Source: Candidatus Woesearchaeota archaeon (GTDB lineage Archaea; Nanobdellota; Nanobdellia; Woesearchaeales; ARS49). From it: a stretch of DNA of 5,381 nucleotides. Below the pieces are notes generated by a model. That model saw only the letters and a list, made by a program, of their open reading frames with translations. It did not search any database and was not told where the DNA came from. Positions 1 through 4,835 of the stretch are shown one piece after another. Each line of letters begins with the position of its first letter. Within the stretch, counting starts at the first letter, position 1. Position numbers and translations under genes: made by a program. The DNA is taken from contig JAHWHB010000052.1 in NCBI GenBank assembly GCA_019323575.1, positions 1 to 5,381 on the forward strand. Reading direction: 5' to 3'.

Positions 1-186
1 AGAAATCCGAAGCGGAGAACCAACAGCAACTCTAGAAACAACAGAACTGCCACGATAATTGTTCACATCCAACGCTTCCCAAGATGAAGTCGTCTCATAG
101 ATTGCTTGGGGTATAAGCGTAACATTAACAGCACTCACACATGCCACGGACAATAGAATTATGAAAATCAATACTGGCGTTCTCAC
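1..186 (-). CDS. Secreted protein, N-terminal part only (runs off left edge)
   Basis: The first 62 codons of a minus-strand gene are present and stay open to the window edge. The product starts MRTPVLIFIILLSVACVSA, a clear Sec signal peptide: one Arg, a hydrophobic core at about residues 4-16 and a V-S-A cleavage site near residue 19. A Ser/Thr/Val-rich exported region follows. I chose the GTG at 186 because GAGGGA lies exactly six bases upstream (193-198) and a TATA box (AACTTTTATATA, 233-222) lies at a suitable distance. An in-frame TTG at 192 is the alternative. The Cys at 16 follows S-V-A, a poor lipobox, so a secreted or surface protein is likelier than a lipoprotein. The mature domain is too short to identify. 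It is divergent from the signal peptidase-like gene, and no functional link is implied beyond the shared promoter region. Confidence 0.72.
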   Translation of the reverse strand, partial: MRTPVLIFIILLSVACVSAVNVTLIPQAIYETTSSWEALDVNNYRGSSVVSRVAVGSPLRIS

Positions 187-192
187 TCTCAA

Positions 193-198
193 TCCCTC
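193..198 (-). promoter_or_regulatory. Ribosome binding site deciding the GTG start at 186
   Basis: GAGGGA on the minus strand is partly complementary to the archaeal 16S rRNA 3' end. It sits six bases before GTG 186, the same spacing as the GAGGTG site before the pilin-like gene at 4713. It favours GTG 186 over TTG 192. Confidence 0.5.
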
Positions 199-220
199 AA
201 ATAGAGCTATAAAAAAACAA

Positions 221-247
221 GTATATAAAAGTTACTCTTTTGTATAC
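221..247. promoter_or_regulatory. Palindromic divergent promoter, two back-to-back TATA-like boxes
   Basis: GTATATAAAAG (221-231), a five-base spacer TTACT and CTTTTGTATAC (237-247) form an inverted repeat matching at 10 of 11 positions. Read on the minus strand, the left arm is CTTTTATATAC, a good archaeal TATA box placed to start transcription near 200 for the gene at 186. Read on the plus strand, the right arm is CTTTTGTATAC, a weaker TATA-like box pointing at the gene starting at 333, which would give a leader of roughly 65 bases. The symmetry may simply reflect two promoters back to back, or it may also bind a dimeric regulator. The minus-strand promoter call is firm; the operator role is inference. 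Confidence 0.6.
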
Positions 248-285
248 TGATTTAGGCTTTAATATCGTTTCACTCTCGAGTGATA

Positions 286-300
286 ATGAAACTTTAAAAC
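286..300 (+). promoter_or_regulatory. Candidate BRE/TATA element for the signal peptidase-like gene
   Basis: TGAAACTTTAAAAC resembles an archaeal BRE (GAAA) followed by a TATA box (CTTTAAAA). Its centre lies about 37 bases before ATG 333, predicting a start near 322 and a leader of about 11 bases. It competes with the plus-oriented box at 237-247 as the main promoter; the sequence alone cannot decide between them. Confidence 0.4.
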
Positions 301-309
301 ACAAGTTTG

Positions 310-332
310 CCTTAACTTCAAAGGGGTTAAGG
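310..332. promoter_or_regulatory. 7-bp inverted repeat abutting the start codon at 333
   Basis: CCTTAAC (310-316) and GTTAAGG (326-332) are perfect inverted copies separated by nine bases, and the right arm touches the ATG at 333. In RNA this makes a short hairpin against the initiation codon; in DNA it could be an operator near the predicted transcription start. It may be chance in AT-rich DNA. The GGGG/AAGG stretch inside it is the only Shine-Dalgarno-like sequence for this gene. Confidence 0.35.
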
Positions 333-791
333 ATGAAAGGGGTGGTTATAGCTATCATCTTCTTCTTACTAGGCTTCATGCTGGCCAACATACCAATAAC
401 AGCAGAAACAAGACTAGCAACAACAGATGTACAAGCAGAAAGCATACAAAGAATACCATTCGAAGCAATAAAAGTCTATTCCAACAGAATAGTAATAGAA
501 GAGCCAGACATACAATACGCAAAAGTCAGAACAGACAGCATGGCACCACTAATAACACACGACTCAACAGTCTTCGAAAAAAAACCAACACGAGATGAAA
601 TCCTGGCAGGAGACGTGATATCATTCTACGAGCCAGGCTCAGACGCAATCATACTACACATGGTAGTTGACATAATACAAAAAGACGGCAAAACATACTA
701 CAAAACAAAAGGAACAGCAAACGAAAAAGAAGACGACTGGCTTGTTCCATTTGAAAACGTAAAAGGAGTAATGGTAGGCACATTCAAATAA
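333..791 (+). CDS. Short archaeal type I signal peptidase-like protein (S26/S24-like serine peptidase)
   Basis: This 152-residue protein has one N-terminal membrane helix (about residues 4-20) and an exposed C-terminal domain. Family motifs appear in order: the nucleophile region V-R-T-D-S-M-A-P with Ser69-Met70; A-G-D-V-I-S-F at 92-98; I-L-H-M-V-V with His109; and Y-K-T-K-G-T-A-N followed by Asp134/Asp135 and V-P-F near 138-140. A His at the general-base position, with an Asp about 25-26 residues later, matches the Ser/His/Asp plan of archaeal and ER signal peptidases rather than bacterial Ser/Lys. Such enzymes remove Sec signal peptides outside the membrane. It is short for the family, with only 40 residues between Ser and His. 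ATG 333 is preferred because the frame's TTG at 240 lies inside the promoter and would place the helix internally. A specialised processing peptidase or a self-cleaving S24 relative are alternatives. It ends with TAA, 23 bases before a hairpin. Confidence 0.78.
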   Translation: MKGVVIAIIFFLLGFMLANIPITAETRLATTDVQAESIQRIPFEAIKVYSNRIVIEEPDIQYAKVRTDSMAPLITHDSTVFEKKPTRDEILAGDVISFYEPGSDAIILHMVVDIIQKDGKTYYKTKGTANEKEDDWLVPFENVKGVMVGTFK

Positions 792-813
792 CGCTCTTCC
801 GCTTTACAAGCAA

Positions 814-850
814 TGATTTTCTTCTCCCCCCACAAGGGGAGAGAAAATCA
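814..850. repeat. Intergenic GC-capped hairpin, copy 1 (possible 3'-end signal)
   Basis: GATTTTCTTCTCCCC (815-829) pairs with GGGGAGAGAAAATC (836-849) with one bulged T and a six-base loop, and one more A-T pair closes it at 814/850. It begins 23 bases after the stop of the signal peptidase-like gene and ends 12 bases before the next ATG. A related hairpin with the same TTCTCCCC/GGGGAGA core follows another gene at 2367-2405. The T tract is in the 5' arm, not after the hairpin, so it is not a bacterial-style terminator; it may be a transcript-end or RNA-stability element, or a small dispersed repeat. Confidence 0.65.
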
Positions 851-862
851 CCACACCAAAAA

Positions 863-1123
863 ATGGCACACATAAGAAAATGGGCGCACTTTGAAGGAGG
901 CAAGCTTGGAGGCTGGACAAAAAAACTCCCAGCAGCAAAAAGAAGACAACTTCTAGAAAAACTCGTAAGAAAAGACAGCTACGCAACAGTCATAAGAAGA
1001 CTATTACAGCTAAGAAACGTGACAAAAGACGAATAGACAATTCAGAAAGCAACAGCAGACATGGAATACCTAAGAAAGAAATTCAAGACAGTAAAAAGCG
1101 TGCACAGAAGAGCGTGCAAATAA
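863..1123 (+). pseudogene. Small basic protein gene with in-frame TAG at codon 58
   Basis: From ATG 863 the frame encodes 57 residues rich in Lys and Arg, starting MAHIRKWAHFEGGK, then meets TAG (1034-1036). It then stays open for 28 more codons of the same basic, helical character (A-T-A-D-M-E-Y-L-R-K-K-F) to TAA at 1121-1123. That TAA is one base from the convergent gene's stop codon, which suggests the 86-codon frame is the original gene. The second half looks like a continuous helix begun before the TAG. I have a vague memory of a conserved small archaeal or viral family with Y-A-T-x-x-R-x-L and N-V-T-x-D motifs, but cannot name it. It may be a nonsense-mutated gene, a functional 57-residue protein (863-1036), a readthrough product, or a base-call error. 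No ribosome binding site is visible before ATG 863, so it may share a transcript with the peptidase gene. Nucleic-acid binding is only a guess from charge. Confidence 0.6.
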
Positions 1124-1124
1124 A

Positions 1125-1658
1125 CTAACCCTTCTCAACATACCTGCAAATCAGTTCATACAAATGACCCATCTCACCAAAAACAGACAACTTTCCATCT
1201 CTGGGGCCAAAGTCAACATGGTCATCAACAGACACACGCAAACGAGCGATAACCATCTTTGAAGGAACAGTAAGCCAACCCCTGCCTGACAAATCGCCCC
1301 TGTGCGAAACACTTTCAAACTTAGGCTTATACAACTTCTCAACAATACACCTATGCCTAACAATAGGAGAACAATCATCATCATCCATGCCGTCCTCACT
1401 AACCTGCAAATGATAAAAAACATCTTTATCGACCAACTTGTCAGGATGCCTTAATATTGAAGAGCCCTCATCTATCTCTCGAGGAACCAAAACACCATTT
1501 TGAATCATAATAACATCGCCTGAACCAGGAGCTTTTCCATCAAAAGAATAAGCAGCCAGTTGATTTTTAGCTCTCAGGTCATTAAAAAAATCAATCATAT
1601 CCCAAGAATACTTCCAAACATCTTTTCCCAAAATCCAGTCCATTTCTTCATCTTTCAT
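1125..1658 (-). CDS. Hypothetical soluble protein, 177 residues
   Basis: I do not recognise this protein. It has no signal peptide or membrane segment and is rich in Asp, Glu and Arg. The N-terminal third is aromatic (D-W-I-L-G-K-D-V-W-K-Y-S-W), the middle has G-S-G-D-V-I-M-I and an acidic D-G-M-D-D-D-D-C run at about residues 90-97, and the C-terminal part is probably beta-rich (G-W-L-T-V-P, A-R-L-R-V-S-V-D-D-H-V-D-F). I chose ATG 1658, which adjoins AGGA; the longer frame opens with TTG at 1679. It is the last gene of the minus-strand run, 54 bases after pilin-like protein B. Possible TATA-like stretches at 1681-1695 could give it its own near-leaderless transcript. It ends with TAG at 1125-1127, one base from the facing small ORF. 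Its cytoplasmic nature sets it apart from the surface genes upstream, so it may not share their job. Confidence 0.75.
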   Translation of the reverse strand: MKDEEMDWILGKDVWKYSWDMIDFFNDLRAKNQLAAYSFDGKAPGSGDVIMIQNGVLVPREIDEGSSILRHPDKLVDKDVFYHLQVSEDGMDDDDCSPIVRHRCIVEKLYKPKFESVSHRGDLSGRGWLTVPSKMVIARLRVSVDDHVDFGPRDGKLSVFGEMGHLYELICRYVEKG

Positions 1659-1712
1659 AAATCCTGCTGTAAAACCCAACTTTTTAAGGATTTATGAAGT
1701 AGAAAAGAGAGA

Positions 1713-2348
1713 TTAAACCAGCTTCACAGTAACCTGATAAATCTTACTAGTGTAGAAAGCTTCTGAATTAATCTTAAACTGGCCAATAGAACAACGAGCA
1801 GGAGGCTCTGCAGCAACAGTCAAAGGCTTATCGTACACGCAAACATTAAACACGTAATCACCCATAGGAGCAGGAACACCAGGAGCGACATTTAGGTCTG
1901 CTTTAATCAAAAACGGAACAACCCTCTGCTCATTACGCTTAAGCAAACCAATATCAGCAGTAGCAAAACCACCAAGCCAGTGCTCATTCATATACATAGC
2001 ATCTGCAGGAATCTCCTTACCATCAGGATAATAAGCGCCGGAAAAATCAAGAGCCATACTAAAACGCTTCTCAGCAGCAATATTCCTAACACCAAGTCCA
2101 AAAGAAGCGGACTTGCCCCGCTTAGCCTGCTGAACAGCAACAGGAATAGCAACAAGCTGGTTGCCAGTCTTCAAAGCAGCAGTAATCTGGTCACTCGTCT
2201 GCCTGTCAATCTCAGCCTTCAACTCCTCAGCAGAACCAAACCATTTGAAAATAAAATACAAAGACAAAGAAAAAATAACAATAGAGAGAATAATAAGAAC
2301 AATAAGCCCAATACTCATCTCAAAACCTTTTTTGTTCATTTTTTTCAT
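1713..2348 (-). CDS. Pilin-like membrane-anchored surface protein B
   Basis: The 211-residue product begins M-K-K-M-N-K-K-G-F-E-M-S followed by one hydrophobic helix (about 13-35), as in archaeal class III (pilin-type) signal peptides, where a prepilin peptidase cuts after the K-K-G stretch. The rest appears mainly beta. It is a paralogue of the protein encoded at 4063-4713: both share E-[LM]-S-I at the helix start, T-G-x-[EQ]-L about 25 residues after it, G-[IV]-R-N-x-A-A (residues 86-92 here), a late V-Y-[KD] strand, and a C-terminus of the form A-[FL]-Y-x-S-K followed by a hydrophobic strand. Starts at 2348 and 2339 are both possible; GAGG at 2359-2362 lies ten bases before 2348. No clear TATA box lies in the 85-base gap to the lipoprotein gene, so co-transcription is likely despite the hairpin there. 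It could form a pilus-like fibre or act as a single-pass surface protein; assembly is unproven. Confidence 0.78.
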   Translation of the reverse strand: MKKMNKKGFEMSIGLIVLIILSIVIFSLSLYFIFKWFGSAEELKAEIDRQTSDQITAALKTGNQLVAIPVAVQQAKRGKSASFGLGVRNIAAEKRFSMALDFSGAYYPDGKEIPADAMYMNEHWLGGFATADIGLLKRNEQRVVPFLIKADLNVAPGVPAPMGDYVFNVCVYDKPLTVAAEPPARCSIGQFKINSEAFYTSKIYQVTVKLV

Positions 2349-2366
2349 TTTGCTACTGCCTCAAAT

Positions 2367-2405
2367 CTTTTTTTTCTCCCCGCATCTGCGAGGGGAGAAA
2401 AAAAG
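2367..2405. repeat. Intergenic GC-capped hairpin, copy 2 (possible 3'-end signal)
   Basis: CTTTTTTTTCTCCCC (2367-2381) pairs with GGGGAGAAAAAAAG (2392-2405), differing only by one extra T, around GCATCTGCGA, which can extend the stem. On the minus strand it starts 28 bases after the lipoprotein stop and presents seven T residues first, which could end archaeal transcripts without the hairpin. It shares its core and its position behind a gene with the hairpin at 814-850. If it terminates fully, the downstream pilin-like gene would need its own promoter, which I do not see; partial termination or RNA processing fits better. Confidence 0.65.
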
Positions 2406-2433
2406 CAACCTTAACCGAGCCGTTGCAAAAACA

Positions 2434-3804
2434 TCACTCAGGCCTAATAAAAGTTATTTTTCCAAGAGGCTTCTCAAACTTGCCAGTCTTATCCTTGCCA
2501 TCCTGGACAAACCTGTACCAGACAGCAAGCGAAACAATATGCTCCTCTTCAGGCTCAACAATGCCAGGAATAGAAACACTAACCTTGGAAGGCTGGTCGC
2601 CAAGAGTCTGGCTCACAGAAACCTCAGCAAGCTGCTGAGTGCCCTCCAAAAGCCTAACAGTCTCAATCATAACCTCACTGACAGAAGGATCCATCCTGTA
2701 AACCTTAAAATCAAACTCAAACTTATCCTTGCTAACATCAAAAGGACTGGTGAACTTATAATTATTATTCAACTGAACCGGGCCAAGACTCCTGTCATCA
2801 AAAATCGAGCTCGGCTGAACAACAACACCAGGCTTCAACTGAGTAGTACACTTGTTAGCCTTGCACACATACTCAAGATAAGAGCCAGCACTGCCAGAAC
2901 AAGGACCACAATCAACAGGACACGTGCACTTGTTCTCACTACCATCACACCTGAAATTGCCGCAAGCATTAGGAATAGGCTCATGACGGCAGAAATAATC
3001 AGTCTGAGGACCGCAAGAATCTTTTGTACCAGGATTATTATCATCACAGCTCGCAGGACAAGGATAAGAAGCAGAAGGGTTCACAAACACAAACTTCTCC
3101 CTGTACCTGTTCTGCAAAACAGCTGAGCGGGGAGTCTTCTTGCCAGCCTGCACAATCACATACTCATACTGAACCTTCAAAACAAGATTAGAAAGCTCAC
3201 CCTCCTTCTCAACAGTAACATAATCAAGAATCAAATCCTCACTAACAGAACTTCCAACAGCCCACAAAAACTTGTCAACATTCTGCCTTGCAAGAGTTAC
3301 AGTCCTGCCATCCTTTGTAGTAGCAGACAACTCCATGCTCACAACACGATGCTCCCTGTTCTGAATAGCAAGCTGGGAGAGAGAAAGCACGACATCAAAA
3401 GTATCCTTTTTCAGATTAAACGGCTGATTATATATAGTATCAAACTTGAACTTGTCACCAGCACTGGACTGCTCAGCAGAACCAGAAATAGGCTTAACAA
3501 GATTAACCGCAACATCCTCAACACACTGATTCTGAACACACTGCTGAGTTAAAAACTGCGAATTAGGAACCTTGCCAACACAAGAGCCGCAATCCTGCGA
3601 GCAAGAACACTTATTCTCAGGAGGCTCGCACAAACCATTGCCGCAAGTATTCGGAATAGGATTGTAAACGCAGGTCTTGTCAACACAATCAGCAGTATAA
3701 GCAGCGCGCGACTTACCTACACAATCAGCAGCAGTCTTGCACTCGCCAGCACAAGCTGACAACAAGAGCAAAAAAGCCAGAACAACAAGTAATTTACACC
3801 TCAT
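2434..3804 (-). CDS. Cys-rich lipoprotein with two tandem CGNG-plus-beta units
   Basis: This 456-residue exported protein starts with a lipoprotein signal: hydrophobic residues 4-15, then L-S-A-C with Cys18 as the likely lipidated residue. It is an internal duplication. A Cys-rich module at about 22-94 includes N-P-I-P-N-T-C-G-N-G-L-C-E and a C-S-C-S-Q-D-C-G-S-C knot; a beta-rich domain follows at about 100-243. A second Cys-rich module (about 249-319) has E-P-I-P-N-A-C-G-N-F-R-C and C-T-C-P-V-D-C-G-P-C, then a second beta-rich domain (325-456). Matching Cys residues lie 227 residues apart. The second module also has C-D-D-N-N-P-G-T-K-D-S-C, like extracellular C-D-D-G-N-P-C-T repeats, and CGNG-type motifs occur in surface proteins where they may bind metal or form disulfides. 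The expected place is the outer face of the membrane. A TATA box at 3836-3829 predicts an almost leaderless mRNA at ATG 3804. It sits between two pilin-like genes, suggesting a surface-complex role, but no activity can be assigned. Confidence 0.82.
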   Translation of the reverse strand: MRCKLLVVLAFLLLLSACAGECKTAADCVGKSRAAYTADCVDKTCVYNPIPNTCGNGLCEPPENKCSCSQDCGSCVGKVPNSQFLTQQCVQNQCVEDVAVNLVKPISGSAEQSSAGDKFKFDTIYNQPFNLKKDTFDVVLSLSQLAIQNREHRVVSMELSATTKDGRTVTLARQNVDKFLWAVGSSVSEDLILDYVTVEKEGELSNLVLKVQYEYVIVQAGKKTPRSAVLQNRYREKFVFVNPSASYPCPASCDDNNPGTKDSCGPQTDYFCRHEPIPNACGNFRCDGSENKCTCPVDCGPCSGSAGSYLEYVCKANKCTTQLKPGVVVQPSSIFDDRSLGPVQLNNNYKFTSPFDVSKDKFEFDFKVYRMDPSVSEVMIETVRLLEGTQQLAEVSVSQTLGDQPSKVSVSIPGIVEPEEEHIVSLAVWYRFVQDGKDKTGKFEKPLGKITFIRPE

Positions 3805-3826
3805 TTTAACAAAATCCAGGCAATAC

Positions 3827-3838
3827 TGTATATAAATA
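3827..3838 (-). promoter_or_regulatory. Promoter of the Cys-rich lipoprotein gene
   Basis: On the minus strand ATTTATATACAG contains TTTATATA (3836-3829), close to the archaeal TATA consensus. Its centre is about 28 bases before ATG 3804, so transcription should begin at or within a few bases of the start codon. The box lies directly behind, and partly on, the TAA (3841-3839) of the two-TM gene, making it an internal promoter of the cluster. Confidence 0.6.
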
Positions 3839-4060
3839 TTACCTTACCTGCTCAAATTCCTTTATGATAACCCAGCTGAACACGAGCATGACAAGAGCGC
3901 CTGCAACAATAAACCACAAACCATCCTTGTAATCAACAGCAATGCTCCTGTACAAACCCCAGCCCATCAAAGCAGTGCCGACCCATAAAAACTTGTCAAG
4001 CACCAGCTTCATAATCTCAAATTCCTCATGACCAGCCAGACGACGTTTTGCCTTGTTCAT
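3839..4060 (-). CDS. Small two-helix membrane protein, 73 residues
   Basis: A basic N-terminus (N-K-A-K-R-R) and a short polar stretch precede two membrane helices, at about residues 19-42 (with F-L-W-V-G-T-A-L-M-G-W-G-L-Y) and 47-66, joined by a tight turn (D-Y-K-D-G), and a short charged tail. The likely topology is a hairpin with both ends inside. I chose ATG 4060, two bases after the stop of pilin-like protein A; GTG 4066 overlaps that stop and is the alternative. The end of the upstream gene supplies GGTG as a weak ribosome binding site, so translation is probably coupled. I do not recognise a named family. Coupling to a pilin-like gene suggests a membrane partner or assembly role, which is inference. 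Confidence 0.72.
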   Translation of the reverse strand: MNKAKRRLAGHEEFEIMKLVLDKFLWVGTALMGWGLYRSIAVDYKDGLWFIVAGALVMLVFSWVIIKEFEQVR

Positions 4061-4062
4061 TT

Positions 4063-4713
4063 TCACACCACGTTCAGGATGAAAGACTTGCTAGCGTACA
4101 AAGCAGCATTCTTGTCGCTAAAATCAGGACCATCAACACAAGCCTTGTCATCAATAGCCTTGTAAACGTTAATCTCCATCTGATACGAATCAGGCTTAAT
4201 GCCCCTCACCTGCATGATGGCATCAAAAACATCACCCTCATAATTCTTGAGGTCAAACTCGCCAAGAATGCTCCTGAACCAGTTATGATTGCCCTTAACA
4301 GGAGCCCACCCTTCATCAGGAGCATACCCGCCAACAGCAACAGGACCCATCACATCAGGAACGCACTGGGCATCAGGAGTGAACGGCTTAATACACTTGA
4401 CCTCAACCCTGAAACACACCCTATCCTTGCCTTCGAAATTCGCAGCAGTATTCCTAATACCAATCAAAACCGCCTGAGGAGTGCCGCTCTTGATTTGGTC
4501 GGGAATGGAGAAGACCAGCAGTTCACCGCCAGTCCTGACCTGCTCCTTCAACTGGTCCTTAATTTTAACCAATTCCTGAGTGACCATCTCAGCGCCAGCA
4601 CCAAACTGCTTCTTAATAAAACCGATTCCCAAACCGAGAACCGTAATCGCAATAATAAGAACAACAATAGCTGTAATAGATAGCTCTAGAGCTGCCTTTT
4701 TGTTAAATCTCAT
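4063..4713 (-). CDS. Pilin-like membrane-anchored surface protein A
   Basis: The 216-residue product starts M-R-F-N-K-K-A-A-L-E-L-S, then a long helix rich in Ile, Val and Leu (about 13-33) and K-K-Q-F-G. This is a class III-like N-terminus: a short basic leader, K-K-A, a Glu just inside the helix, and no polar cleavage region after it. An amphipathic stretch (about 42-60) leads into a beta-type ectodomain with I-G-I-R-N-T-A-A at 84-91, four Cys (100, 107, 117, 192) and a C-terminal strand S-F-I-L-N-V-V. It is paralogous to the protein encoded at 1713-2348, differing by the extra Cys and a longer middle loop. The frame is open upstream to 4776, but GAGGTG six bases before ATG 4713 fixes the start. 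It opens the five-gene minus-strand cluster. A pilus subunit, minor pilin or stand-alone surface protein are all possible; Glu is nearer the putative cleavage site than in classical type IV pilins. Confidence 0.8.
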   Translation of the reverse strand: MRFNKKAALELSITAIVVLIIAITVLGLGIGFIKKQFGAGAEMVTQELVKIKDQLKEQVRTGGELLVFSIPDQIKSGTPQAVLIGIRNTAANFEGKDRVCFRVEVKCIKPFTPDAQCVPDVMGPVAVGGYAPDEGWAPVKGNHNWFRSILGEFDLKNYEGDVFDAIMQVRGIKPDSYQMEINVYKAIDDKACVDGPDFSDKNAALYASKSFILNVV

Positions 4714-4719
4714 CTTATG

Positions 4720-4725
4720 CACCTC
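4720..4725 (-). promoter_or_regulatory. Ribosome binding site for pilin-like gene A
   Basis: GAGGTG on the minus strand is a perfect match to the archaeal anti-Shine-Dalgarno core, six bases before ATG 4713. It excludes the longer upstream frame, which would place the site inside the coding region. Confidence 0.8.
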
Positions 4726-4754
4726 TTTTTTATTATACACGTGAGAGGATTGTC

Positions 4755-4768
4755 TATATATAAAAGTT
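4755..4768 (-). promoter_or_regulatory. Promoter of the minus-strand surface gene cluster
   Basis: AACTTTTATATATA on the minus strand is a strong archaeal TATA box about 46 bases before ATG 4713, predicting a start near 4733 and a leader of about 20 bases that contains the GAGGTG site. Its first 12 bases (4768-4757) are identical to the minus-strand promoter at 233-222. Confidence 0.65.
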
Positions 4769-4802
4769 GCTATCAAACCATATAACCACTCCGCAATAGA
4801 TA

Positions 4803-4814
4803 TACTTAAATATT
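4803..4814 (+). promoter_or_regulatory. Promoter of the hypothetical gene at 4836
   Basis: ACTTAAATATT contains CTTAAATA, a good match to the archaeal TATA box. It is centred about 27 bases before ATG 4836, so the transcript should start at or very near the start codon (leaderless). AAGGA at 4820-4824 is too far from the ATG to be a convincing ribosome binding site. Confidence 0.55.
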
Positions 4815-4835
4815 AAATTAAGGAAAAAGAAAAGA

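Noticed and set aside
240..332. N-terminal extension of the signal peptidase-like gene from TTG 240
   Set aside because: TTG 240 lies inside the palindromic promoter, upstream of plausible transcript starts, and would bury the membrane helix behind 31 polar residues.
1034..1036. Global reassignment of TAG to pyrrolysine
   Set aside because: TAG serves as the natural end of three other genes here, and reading through them adds no convincing sequence. A local event at codon 58 remains open.
814..2405. CRISPR array or transposon ends formed by the two hairpins
   Set aside because: Only two copies 1.5 kb apart, each a self-contained palindrome, with no regular spacers, transposase or target-site duplication.
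2161..3126. Long plus-strand open frame of 321 codons
   Set aside because: It lies antisense to the lipoprotein and pilin-like genes, which have signal peptides, repeats and promoters. Its product is a low-complexity Arg/Asn/Ile/Leu string without domains, as expected from the A/C-rich plus strand.
4048..4683. Plus-strand open frame opposite pilin-like protein A
   Set aside because: Antisense shadow; the minus-strand product has a class III-like N-terminus, a ribosome binding site, a promoter and a paralogue.
4714..4776. Longer start for pilin-like protein A at 4776
   Set aside because: That start lies upstream of the TATA box, and the perfect GAGGTG six bases before ATG 4713 would fall inside the coding region.
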